From NCBI GenBank assembly GCA_018644665.1, contig JABGQA010000115.1, positions 62,001 through 126,000 of the forward strand: 64,000 bases of DNA, given 5' to 3'. Origin of the DNA: Candidatus Poribacteria bacterium. Its GTDB lineage: Bacteria > Poribacteria > WGA-4E > GCA-2687025. The notes below the pieces were generated by a model, which saw nothing but the letters and a program-made list of their open reading frames with translations, made no database searches and was not told the DNA's origin. The first letter of the stretch is position 1. Each line of letters opens with the position of its first letter. The position numbers and the translations under genes are program-made. Shown one piece after another: positions 1 to 8,055 of this stretch.

Positions 1-641
1 CACCGCATAGCGTCCCCTATGCGAATCTGCGCCAGGTTGAGGCCGATGAGATACCCCTGGTTCCCCTGGTGGCAATGCTCGCCGGTCCCGATTCCGATGA
101 CGGAGCCGCCGGACTCATCGAGTATCTGTAGCCGCTCGCCCTGCGAGATCGGATCGAACGCAAGGACGACGTATCCCTGCTTCGCCGCCGAGATGTACGC
201 GCGCTGATACCCCTCGTACGCCTTGCCGTTGTGCGAGTGACCGCAGGGGCTCAGCAACGCGGGATATGGGCCGGCTCCCCGAGTGGGGACGTAGACGTTC
301 GCGGTGACGTAGAACTCCGGCCGGCTCTCGAAGATCACGTTCTCGACGCGGTAGCCGTCACGCTCCAGAACGCCGACGACCCGAGGGTTGAGAGGCGTTC
401 GCTCGGGCAAGCCGCCCATCATGTCGATGAGCGTCTCTCGCACGTATTCCTGGCGTTGGCGCCACGCGTCCGCGCTGTCGAGGGCGTCGAGGGTCGTCGC
501 GCGCTCGGCGTACTGTTCCTCGGTTACGCGCATCAGGGAGAGGAAGAGCTGTTCGGGCTCGTAGTCCTCGATCAGCGGTACGACCGCGCATTGGTCGACC
601 GGATCATCTGCGGGCGTCGCGCCGAAGAGCGTCATGCACAT
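1..641 (-). CDS. alpha/beta hydrolase, acetylxylan-esterase/dienelactone-hydrolase-like (partial)
   Basis: Reading the minus strand from the ATG at 641 (or 635) gives about 213 open codons that run off the left edge, so the C-terminal half is missing. The translation contains 'GKAYEGYQR', 'VVLAFDPISQGERLQ' and 'GTGEHCHQGNQGYLIGL'. This is the arrangement seen in the acetylxylan-esterase/dienelactone-hydrolase branch of alpha/beta hydrolases, where a 'FDPxGQGxS'-like turn precedes the nucleophile elbow. The catalytic Ser and His are not in the window. No signal peptide is obvious. The next genes upstream on this strand (polysaccharide deacetylase, Gfo/Idh/MocA) suggest removal of acyl groups from carbohydrate. 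The fold is fairly sure, the substrate is not. No good ribosome site distinguishes the two ATGs. Confidence 0.72.
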   Translation of the reverse strand, partial: MCMTLFGATPADDPVDQCAVVPLIEDYEPEQLFLSLMRVTEEQYAERATTLDALDSADAWRQRQEYVRETLIDMMGGLPERTPLNPRVVGVLERDGYRVENVIFESRPEFYVTANVYVPTRGAGPYPALLSPCGHSHNGKAYEGYQRAYISAAKQGYVVLAFDPISQGERLQILDESGGSVIGIGTGEHCHQGNQGYLIGLNLAQIRIGDAMR

Positions 642-902
642 GTACCACACCACTGGATGTCCTCCCTGAGACCTCGCGTCACGGAACCGGCGACGTGCTT
701 GGGCGCATGGTATGGGCCGCGGTCGCGGTGGGCAACGCCGCCCATGCCCAGCAGGCGTGTTGCGAGTGATCGCGTTCAGGCGGGCGCGCCTGGCCAGTGG
801 TACCCATCCGCTTCGACCTGCGGCGGTTTCGAGAGGCGCAGCCGGAAACGGCGTCGGCGACCGCAGTCGACGTCCAGTGGCAGGGCCGTGCCTTCGCACG
901 CG

Positions 903-1688
903 CTATCCAGGCCCTGCCATGTCGATCAGCCCTGCGATCGTGGCGAACCACGCGCCTCGGCCCTTGGCATGACGGATGACGTCCTTGACGACCTGTATCT
1001 CGCCGGCGTTGATGACAAGCATCCACGGATGGATGACGAGGCTTGCCATGCGTCCGTGCTTCTCGGCCCAATCGACGTTCGCGAGCCACTTCTCCCGCGC
1101 GCCCTCGGGACTGAACGCCTCTTCGTGGGCGTCGGCCCAGTCCGGCCGCCTGTCCGTGTAGTCGGAGGCGCCGCGCGCGTCCGCTCCCGGCACGACAACG
1201 CGCGCATCGCCGCCCTCGACATCCCGCCACTGCGGGGACGGAGAGCCGGCCGCGCGGAACCGCGACTCCACGAACGTGATGTCTAGTTCAACGGCGGCCC
1301 GTAGCGTGTTCTCATCCGCCGATCCATGGTGCGGGCACGCGAGCCCGTCCACCTCGACGCCGCAGGCGCCGTGGATCGAGTCACGCATGCGTCTAAGTTC
1401 GTGGCGTTGGTCGGCGAGAGATCGGCCCGCGAACGCCTCCCTGTGGAACATCCCGTGGCCGTACACCTCGTGTCCCGCGTCGACGATGTCCGCGATGAGG
1501 TTCGGGAACATCTCCGCGGTGATGCCAAGGACGGCGAACGTCAGGTGGACGTCCATCTCCGCGAGCATGTCCAGTAGATTCGTGACGGCAACGCGCGTCA
1601 GCCGATAGTCGCCGATGTACTTCTGCGCTTCCACGTGCTCCACATCGACGCGGACCCGAAACGCGAACGGGCGCCCATGCCAACTCAT
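903..1688 (-). CDS. polysaccharide deacetylase (NodB-type)
   Basis: 261 aa. NodB-fold metal-dependent deacetylases remove N- or O-acetyl groups from polysaccharides. Visible motifs are an N-terminal acidic pair in 'RVDVEH' (D15/E17, motif 1), the zinc-binding HxxxH in 'HGMFH' (78-82), 'CPHHGS' near residue 120 in place of the usual RxP motif, and 'VIHPW' near 220 as the C-terminal LxH-like motif. No signal peptide is seen, so it is probably cytoplasmic. Its ATG overlaps the stop of the upstream Gfo/Idh/MocA gene by four bases (ATGA, 1685-1688), so the two are translationally coupled. The substrate is unknown. A peptidoglycan or small-molecule deacetylase is also possible. Confidence 0.8.
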   Translation of the reverse strand: MSWHGRPFAFRVRVDVEHVEAQKYIGDYRLTRVAVTNLLDMLAEMDVHLTFAVLGITAEMFPNLIADIVDAGHEVYGHGMFHREAFAGRSLADQRHELRRMRDSIHGACGVEVDGLACPHHGSADENTLRAAVELDITFVESRFRAAGSPSPQWRDVEGGDARVVVPGADARGASDYTDRRPDWADAHEEAFSPEGAREKWLANVDWAEKHGRMASLVIHPWMLVINAGEIQVVKDVIRHAKGRGAWFATIAGLIDMAGPG

Positions 1689-2773
1689 GCGCCCACCCCC
1701 GCTCGCGCATCATCTGCGGCAGCATCCAGGACCACCGCCTCCCCAGTCTCATGGGCGGTCTTGTACGCGGTGATGAGATCAAGCGTCCGCAGACACTCCT
1801 CCTGCCACGGACCGACGTCCACTCCACGTCGGCAGTGGTCGATCCATTTCGTCAGCTCGCGCTCATCTCCACGCCATGTCCCCACGGGTCGCCGTTCGAC
1901 GCCCTCCGCTGTATGGATGACCACGGACTCCGCGCCCGTGTCGGGATCAGGCTCGATCGTGAGGCCGCCGTCATCTCCCAACACATGCATCCCAGAGCCC
2001 GGTGGGAACCGATGGTGCATCGACAGGAGCAAGTCCACGGACGCGAGAGCGCCGGTGTCGCACTCGACCAGGCACTTGCCGTTGTCGATATACGGTATGC
2101 CGTGATGGTCGAGGTTGGCGCCGAAGCCCATCACCTTGACGGGCTCCGCACGCATCATCATGCGCAGCAGGTCGAAGACGTAGTACCCCATCTCATACTC
2201 GGGGCCCGCCGCCATCGTGGTGTCGCTCTTCCACCCACCGAGGGTGAGGTGGTGCGTGATCGAGAAGTGGCCGGAGACAGGGCGGCCGATCACCCCTTCT
2301 ACGATGGCGCCCGCAGCGGCAACGGACGCCGGCCGATGCCTATGCGGCAAGTTCCCGACGACCGCCACGCCCTCCGCATTCCCCGCGCCGAACATCGCTT
2401 CGGCGTCGTCCCGCGACCGGGCGAACGGCTTCGGCACGAACACGTGCGCCCCCGCCTCGACGGCCTTCAGCGTGTAGTGCAGGTGCAGGTAGTCCTCGGT
2501 GCAGATGCACACCGCGTCCGGGCGCGCTTCCGCGAGCAGGTCGCCCGCCGACTCGTACACGCCGCCGCCGAAGCGCTCGCGGTACCCGTCGACCGTCTTC
2601 GGATAAGTCGCGAGCCATGGCAAGTTCAACGCGTCGCGGATGTACTTCGCGCTGCGCCCGAGGTGTGCCATGCCGACGAACTCGACGCCATCCATACCCA
2701 CGAACGCGCGCGCGTAGTGCAGGCTGTAGCTCGACACGGCGCCTATGATGCCGACTCGGAACCGATCCGCCAT
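1685..2773 (-). CDS. Gfo/Idh/MocA family oxidoreductase
   Basis: 362 aa, typical length. The N-terminal Rossmann fold starts 'FRVGIIGAVSSYS', where the usual GxGxxG is relaxed, and the C-terminal alpha/beta substrate domain follows. The family oxidises or reduces sugars and inositols with NAD(P). The hallmark EKP motif reads 'VPKPFAR': Lys is kept but Glu is replaced by Pro. A caggag ribosome site lies 7 nt before the ATG at 2773. The gene is coupled by a 4-nt overlap to the polysaccharide deacetylase, which suggests that a deacetylated sugar or derivative is processed in the same pathway. The family is certain, the substrate is not inferable. Confidence 0.88.
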   Translation of the reverse strand: MADRFRVGIIGAVSSYSLHYARAFVGMDGVEFVGMAHLGRSAKYIRDALNLPWLATYPKTVDGYRERFGGGVYESAGDLLAEARPDAVCICTEDYLHLHYTLKAVEAGAHVFVPKPFARSRDDAEAMFGAGNAEGVAVVGNLPHRHRPASVAAAGAIVEGVIGRPVSGHFSITHHLTLGGWKSDTTMAAGPEYEMGYYVFDLLRMMMRAEPVKVMGFGANLDHHGIPYIDNGKCLVECDTGALASVDLLLSMHHRFPPGSGMHVLGDDGGLTIEPDPDTGAESVVIHTAEGVERRPVGTWRGDERELTKWIDHCRRGVDVGPWQEECLRTLDLITAYKTAHETGEAVVLDAAADDARAGVGA

Positions 2774-3005
2774 GCAGTTGCTCCTGCCTCTGTGTCGAGA
2801 GCTGCTGCGCTCCGGCGTACGGGCGCCCGATGGCGGCTCGGAAGAAGATGAACGGACGGGCTCCCGCCGTCGGTCGCTAGAACGGCCGACCCCGCGTATC
2901 GCGCCCTCGGCCCCGCCGACGGCCCAACGCGGCGGCTCGCGGCCACGACGCTCGCGCCCGCAAACTCACAGATCCCGGGCCCGCGATGTCACACCGTCTG
3001 CGCGG

Positions 3006-3629
3006 CTAGTCGGAGCCGAGCGTTGCCAGCGCGCCGCTCAACCCAAGGAACGGCCCACCCAGCGTCGCGTCCGTCACTCCGGTCGTGCCCACGCCTCGGT
3101 GTAGTCGGTAGCCAAGGCTGAGTCCCGGTTGGGTCGTGTGTGAGCGACGCGCGGCAAACGAGACCATAGGTTGCACGACGAAGTACACGCTGCCGTCGGA
3201 TGATCGGTTCTTCGCCGTGGTGTACAGGCTCACGTCGCCGATCCCGACCACGGCTCCAACGCGCGGGCCCAAGTCACCGTCTGATCCTATCTCCTTGGCG
3301 AAGAGCAGGCCGCCGTAGTGCATCTTGGTTCGGCGTCGTTCCCGCCCGTCGTCGCTCTGTTCCGGCAATGGCGTTCCGTTGAGTAGATCGTATAGCGCCA
3401 CGCCGACGGCGGCGCCTCCCGCAGTCTGGTATCCACCGGCCAACCCAAGTACGAGTCCGAACGCCCGGTAGATCGAGGTTACCTGCAGCTCCAGCGACAC
3501 GAACCCTCCCTTGCCTAGCGCGGTGGCGCCTGCTTGGCTCGCCGGGACCAGCACACCGAGCGTGATGATCGTCAGGACGGAGAGACGTGTTGCGGTCACC
3601 GCGTAGGGCGGTGCGTGGCGAGTGAACAT
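3006..3629 (-). CDS. hypothetical exported protein, possibly a small beta-barrel
   Basis: 207 aa, not recognised. The N-terminus has a basic start, a hydrophobic stretch (about residues 15-30, 'LSVLTIITLGVLVPA') and an Ala-rich cleavage region ('SQAGATA'), consistent with a Sec signal peptide. The mature part is rich in Gly and in alternating hydrophobic/polar segments ('YGGLLFAKEIG', 'VGAVVGIGDVSLYTTA', 'PGLSLGYRLHRG'), which would suit beta strands of an outer-membrane barrel. This is inference from composition only. It stands alone between two minus-strand Gfo/Idh/MocA genes, with 92 nt to the next gene downstream. Confidence 0.55.
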   Translation of the reverse strand: MFTRHAPPYAVTATRLSVLTIITLGVLVPASQAGATALGKGGFVSLELQVTSIYRAFGLVLGLAGGYQTAGGAAVGVALYDLLNGTPLPEQSDDGRERRRTKMHYGGLLFAKEIGSDGDLGPRVGAVVGIGDVSLYTTAKNRSSDGSVYFVVQPMVSFAARRSHTTQPGLSLGYRLHRGVGTTGVTDATLGGPFLGLSGALATLGSD

Positions 3630-3721
3630 GTAGCCGGTTGGTCCCCTAGCGTGCGCTCAGCGCGACGCCGACATCGCGCGGCAGCGGTTGTTCCACCTGT
3701 CCGAACCGGGCGGAGATGACC

Positions 3722-4762
3722 CTAGCCGTACGTGGGGACGCACACCGGCATGTGGGTCTCGCCGGATCGGTATGCCGCGTAGATGACGTCGAGTGTGTTC
3801 CGTCCCTCCTCGCCCGGCACTTCCGGCGGCGTGCCGTTGAAGACCGCCTCGGCGAATCGCTCGATGAGCTTCGTGCGCCCGTCGGCCCGGGGAGTCTCGA
3901 TCTCCGTCCACGCGCCGTTCTCGAGCCCGGCCACGTCGTTCTCGGTGAAGACGCGCAGCCGCCGACCGAACGCCATCTGCCCCTCGGAGCCGTAGATGCG
4001 CGTGCCGCCTGCCTCGCCGCCTCGCGCGCACGACGACGCCATCATGTCGCCGATGGCTCCGTTGTCGTAGCGGATGGAGACGGTGATGAAGTCCTCGACC
4101 TCGGTGTCCGTGAGGTACGTGTCGTACTCCGCGTAGACGCGCGTGGCTTCGAGGCCGGTGGCGTAGCGCACGGCGTCGATCTCGTGCACCAGGTTCATGA
4201 TTAGGATACCGCCGCCGGAGTGCTCCTTCGACTTGCGCCAGTCCGTCTGCACGCGTTGGGTGTAGCCACCCGTCCAGTAGCTGTCTGGCTTGTTCGCGGC
4301 GACGTGAAACTTCAGCGCGAGGATCCTCCCGAGCGCGCCCGCCTCGATAAGCTCCTTCGCCCGCACGGTCGATCCCGAGTAGCGGTTCGGGAGCAGCACC
4401 GAGAGCAGCACGTCAGCGTCGGCGCACGCCCGAATCATGTCGGTGGCCTGACCCGTCGTGCACGCTATGGGCTTCTCGACGAGCACGTGCTTACCGGCTT
4501 CGGCCGCTTGGATCGTGAGCGGGGCGTGCAGGAAGTGCGGGACCGATATCAGCACGGCGTCCACGTCGTCGCGCGCCATCACTTCGGCCGCGTCCGTCGT
4601 CGGGTCGCCGCCGAACGTGTCCGTGAACGACTGCGCGACGTCCGCGACGGTGTCCATCGCCGCGACAATGGTCGCGTTCGGGCAGTCGGTGACGGACTGC
4701 CCCGTCGCCTTGTAGGCGATCTCGCCACAGCCGATCATGCCGATCCTGAGCGTGTCCGACAT
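3722..4762 (-). CDS. Gfo/Idh/MocA family oxidoreductase
   Basis: 346 aa. The N-terminal NAD(P)-binding motif is 'IGMIGCGEIA', the canonical 'LVEKPIAC' EKP motif lies near residue 95, and the substrate-domain signature 'NLVHEIDAVRY' carries the conserved His. It is complete and looks active. A 'gggagagga' ribosome site precedes the ATG. Unlike the gene at 1685-2773 it keeps the full EKP motif, so these are two distinct family members rather than a recent tandem copy. The likely role is redox interconversion of a sugar, inositol or sugar acid in the cytoplasm. The substrate is unknown. Confidence 0.9.
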   Translation of the reverse strand: MSDTLRIGMIGCGEIAYKATGQSVTDCPNATIVAAMDTVADVAQSFTDTFGGDPTTDAAEVMARDDVDAVLISVPHFLHAPLTIQAAEAGKHVLVEKPIACTTGQATDMIRACADADVLLSVLLPNRYSGSTVRAKELIEAGALGRILALKFHVAANKPDSYWTGGYTQRVQTDWRKSKEHSGGGILIMNLVHEIDAVRYATGLEATRVYAEYDTYLTDTEVEDFITVSIRYDNGAIGDMMASSCARGGEAGGTRIYGSEGQMAFGRRLRVFTENDVAGLENGAWTEIETPRADGRTKLIERFAEAVFNGTPPEVPGEEGRNTLDVIYAAYRSGETHMPVCVPTYG

Positions 4763-5154
4763 CGGTCCTCTCCCTCGTTACGACTTATCCGGCGGCTGCG
4801 CCCGAGCATTGCGCACAGCTCACCAACGTGCTGATTCGTGGGGTCGACGGCGAGCATCTGCCCACGCCGCATGGGAGGGCGATTCCACTGGGCCGGTACG
4901 CCGTGCGTCCCTCCGGCCGGTATCGCAGAACCCGTGGCGCGCAGGTCGTCCATGGCGAGGCAGGGCCAACCTCCCCGCGCGCTGAGCGCGTATGTGTGCT
5001 GTGAAGGCCTGATGGCCCGCCCCAACCGAGGCGAGGATAGCACTAGTGCGGCACGGACTACAGGGCGCCATCCGCACATCCGGGAGTGTTTCGGGCGGCT
5101 CGACGACCATCTGGCAGGGGGCGCGCTCCGGCGGCGTGCACGTGCGCCGGCCCT
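4763..5154. other. intergenic gap, no gene seen
   Basis: 392 bases between two minus-strand genes. All open frames here are short, Arg/Pro-rich translations typical of noncoding G+C-rich DNA. No hairpin, repeat or clear promoter stood out. Confidence 0.5.
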
Positions 5155-6234
5155 CTACTGGAGTCCGGCCACTTGTGGAACGCCGTCCTGTCGCCGCCGA
5201 TGTGGCGTGTTGTGTGCGCCCGCCAACACCTGCTCCGCCGTCCACCCCATTCTGCCGTGCCGGACGGCTCCGTAGCGCACGGCGCCCTCGTCGACGAAGG
5301 GTCGCACGTCTGGCAGATCCATCCAGATTCGCAGGAGGACACGCTTCTGGTCCTCGTCCTCGATAGGCTCATGTCCGGCGCGGCCGTGGAAGACCGTGTA
5401 GTTGTTGCAGAACGCGATGTCCCCTCTGTTCAGCGGGAAGGAGTAGCTGTTCGCGACGGCGGTGTCGATGATGAAGTCGAACATCTCGGCTTCTACGTCC
5501 GTAAGCTCCTGCCCCGCGCGGTTCATGCCTCCCTTAATCCAGCCGGGATGGAAGCGACACGTCACCATGCCGTCCGCCGCGCTGAACGCCGGCACGTTGA
5601 AGTCGGAGTACGGCGTCTCGCCGGAATGTGTCTCGATCCTGTTCCAGACGAACCCCTCGTATAGCCGTGCCAGGTACTCGGGATGCTGGCGCAGGATTTC
5701 GTTGTAGACGGTCATGGAACTAGCCACGACGCTGTGCGGGTCGTCCGGCGCCTGACGCACACAGAGCAGCGCCACGCAGTCCGACAGGTCGACGTGCAGC
5801 CTGACCGGCGTGGGTCTGCCGAGGATGCGCGCGCCCTGCTGCGGGCGCAGCTTGCCGTCGGTGACGTAGTGGATGAGGCCGGCCTCGCTGTTCTGCGTCA
5901 CGCCTACGCCCAGGTGCGCGCAGAGCCCCCAGTAGAGCTTCTCGAGTTGGTCCAGCGAGTACTCTTCTGTCGGGAACCCGCGCACGGCCGCGAACCCTCG
6001 TCCCGCGCGAAGTTCGTCCAGCAGGCCCTGGAGAGTGTCGCGCAGGGACGGCAGCGGGAAGTCCTCGCGGGTGATTTCGGCGAACTGTAGCCCGCGCGCC
6101 TCCACCTTCCGCAGAGCCGCATCGAGATCGGCGAGGTGCTCCGCGGTCAGCGTGTGTCGCCAGGACTGGTCGCACTCCAGGTCGTCGCCTGTCCACACGC
6201 TCGCGTCGTCGATCGGTTCCATCCACGGCGCCAT
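5155..6234 (-). CDS. TauD/TfdA-family Fe(II)/2-oxoglutarate dioxygenase
   Basis: 359 aa. The fold is recognised from the HxD metal motif in 'RLHVDLSD' (H147/D149), the distal His in 'YTVFHGRAGHEP' (about residue 293) and the following 2-oxoglutarate-binding Arg in 'RVLLRIWMDLP'. The family hydroxylates small molecules such as taurine, and related members act on gamma-butyrobetaine or clavaminate. The length and the 'RFHPGWIKGG' segment fit the clavaminate-synthase/TauD superfamily but do not fix a substrate. The ATG at 6234 has GGAG 7 nt upstream. The gene stands alone, with long gaps on both sides. Confidence 0.8.
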   Translation of the reverse strand: MAPWMEPIDDASVWTGDDLECDQSWRHTLTAEHLADLDAALRKVEARGLQFAEITREDFPLPSLRDTLQGLLDELRAGRGFAAVRGFPTEEYSLDQLEKLYWGLCAHLGVGVTQNSEAGLIHYVTDGKLRPQQGARILGRPTPVRLHVDLSDCVALLCVRQAPDDPHSVVASSMTVYNEILRQHPEYLARLYEGFVWNRIETHSGETPYSDFNVPAFSAADGMVTCRFHPGWIKGGMNRAGQELTDVEAEMFDFIIDTAVANSYSFPLNRGDIAFCNNYTVFHGRAGHEPIEDEDQKRVLLRIWMDLPDVRPFVDEGAVRYGAVRHGRMGWTAEQVLAGAHNTPHRRRQDGVPQVAGLQ

Positions 6235-6631
6235 ATCATGTCTCCGGCCGGGAACTCCTTACCGCGCACCAATCCGCCCGCCGCACGCTTCTGAGAGTCG
6301 TCGACTTCCCCAGCGCGCTCAAGGGACCCCAGGCCGCCCATACCTCGCAGCGGATCCTCTCTGGCCTCTGCGTCGCGAGGGACAGCTCGCCAACGGTTGG
6401 CCGCCGCGGATTGCGCAGAGCCGAGCCGAACGCAAAGCCAGCAGCCTGGCCTCGCCCGCCGTGCAACGCCAACCCCGTTCACAGCCGTTCTCTTGACGTG
6501 CGGACGGGGCAGTACCCACCGTCGCGGCGTGCCGCCTCCCGCGACGTGGTCCTCGAGGAAGGCCCCGAGGGGGATCTCGGAAGTCCAGAGCCCTTCCTGA
6601 GGTCGACCCATCCCAGAGCCCCACAGCGGCA
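6235..6631. other. intergenic gap, divergent
   Basis: 397 bases between divergently transcribed genes, so it should hold both promoters. A TTGACG box at 6493-6498 could be a -35 element, but I find no convincing -10 at the right distance. Open frames here look like noise. Confidence 0.35.
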
Positions 6632-7783
6632 GTGCCGGACGCAGGATACAACGTGATGACCGACGGCAGCGGGAAGCAGATTGGCGCCGCCCATTTGGGG
6701 CTGCGCCCCTACGAAGGACGGTACCTCGTCGACGATTACTGGGATGATGACGACAAGCACATCCTGCGGTTCTTTGACGTTTCCACTGCAGACGACCATC
6801 TCGCCGTCCAGGAACAGTCTCGCAATCACCGCGACGGCGAAGAGCCGCCGGGCGAGGTCTATCCTCTGGAGACCGCTTCGGAACACACGTTCGACGCTGT
6901 GGGCCATCCACACAGCGTCCGCTTCGTCATTGGTGACTCCGATGTCGCGCAGAGCCTCATCGTGATCCGAGATGGGGTGTCGTCAGACCCCTGCCCTCGC
7001 TTCGCTCCGGTACCACAGGAAGACCCAGGTCGGCGTCAACGCCGCGAGGCTTTTGGCCTTGGACACCCGGGGCTGTGCATGCCGACGCGGGACACCGAGG
7101 CGGCCGTGAGCTTCTACGAACGGCTTGGGTTCGTACGCGACGAGTTCCCGGGTCTAGTCAGCCAAGGTGGGAACATCATCGCGTTTTTCGACTTTCTGGA
7201 CGAACCGTTCATCAACTACAGGGGACCAAGCATTCTCGCTACGGGAGTCGAGTTCGCCAAGCGCGGCTATCCGCTGTACCACGGCTCGTCGTTGACCGAC
7301 CACATCAGGGCTGATGAAGCGGGCACCTTCCTCATCCATGACCCCGACGGCCACAGCATGATGTTCAACACGGACGCCCCGGACCGACTACGCTACGACG
7401 CGTGGCTCGACGGGACGGAGCCACCGGGTGAGGACGGGACGCCTGTGACCGTTCCGCTGGGCGACCTCGTAGTCTGGCTGGACGTGACCGACCTCGATGC
7501 CAGCGTGAGCTTCTATCAAGGCATGGGCTTTGGGATCATCGATCAGACGCCCACGTCTGTGGCGATTTTCTCACAACCTGCGCGCGACGACCCCTCTGCC
7601 CTTCCAATTCGGCTGCGCGAGGCTGACGAGCCGCGGTATGCGCTTGGCTTCCTTTGCGGCGACGTGGAAGGGGTCTCTGCCGAGATCGAGGCGCGTGGGA
7701 TCCAGATGCTTGACACGTCCGATGGTCCTGCATTCGTCGATCCCGACGGCAACCGGGTCACACTGTTCCGCGCCCGGGTATAG
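6632..7783 (+). CDS. tandem VOC (glyoxalase/bleomycin-resistance fold) protein with N-terminal extension
   Basis: 383 aa. Two vicinal-oxygen-chelate modules are visible. The first is about residues 148-250 ('HPGLCMPTRDTEAAVSFYERLGF' region, ending 'FLIHDPDGHSMMF') and the second about 270-382 ('VVWLDVTDLDASVSFYQGMGF' region, ending 'AFVDPDGNRVTLFRA'). Both keep the 'DPDGH/N' turn near the end. The first about 145 residues are acidic and not recognised. The start is GTG at 6632. An ATG at 6656, preceded by 'cagga', is equally plausible. Possible roles include a lyase, dioxygenase or binding protein. No operon partner is present. Confidence 0.75.
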   Translation: MPDAGYNVMTDGSGKQIGAAHLGLRPYEGRYLVDDYWDDDDKHILRFFDVSTADDHLAVQEQSRNHRDGEEPPGEVYPLETASEHTFDAVGHPHSVRFVIGDSDVAQSLIVIRDGVSSDPCPRFAPVPQEDPGRRQRREAFGLGHPGLCMPTRDTEAAVSFYERLGFVRDEFPGLVSQGGNIIAFFDFLDEPFINYRGPSILATGVEFAKRGYPLYHGSSLTDHIRADEAGTFLIHDPDGHSMMFNTDAPDRLRYDAWLDGTEPPGEDGTPVTVPLGDLVVWLDVTDLDASVSFYQGMGFGIIDQTPTSVAIFSQPARDDPSALPIRLREADEPRYALGFLCGDVEGVSAEIEARGIQMLDTSDGPAFVDPDGNRVTLFRARV

Positions 7784-8040
7784 ACGTGCGTGGAGGTCGC
7801 GTCGCCTACCGGTGCGCGCCGCCGTCCCGCCTTCGTCTCCTTCCACTGTCGCAGCCAGCTCAGCGGCGCCCCTGGGCTCGTCCACGCAGCATGCAGTTAC
7901 CTGGCCGAGCAGGGGATGGCTGTCATCAACGCGGGGAGCCGCATGTGCGATGGCACGACACAACGCGTGCTGAATCCGTGCTCGACGTGCAATCCGCTCG
8001 AAAAGCGTAACCATCGCGGCGCTATGTGGCTCTTGTTTGT

Positions 8041-8046
8041 GGGAGG
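8041..8046 (+). promoter_or_regulatory. ribosome binding site choosing GTG 8056
   Basis: GGGAGG lies 9 nt before a GTG at 8056. The in-frame ATG at 8026 has no such site, and its extra ten residues do not match a sigma factor N-terminus, so the GTG start is preferred. Confidence 0.6.
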
Positions 8047-8055
8047 CGCAATCAG

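Noticed and set aside
707-767. Short plus-strand frame that looks like a signal peptide (M-VWAAVAVGNAAHAQQ)
   Set aside because: It stops after 20 codons, has no ribosome site and no continuing gene, so chance is more likely.
231-1286. 351-codon plus-strand open frame at the left end
   Set aside because: It is antisense to the hydrolase and deacetylase genes, is Arg/Pro-rich and has no family-like motif.
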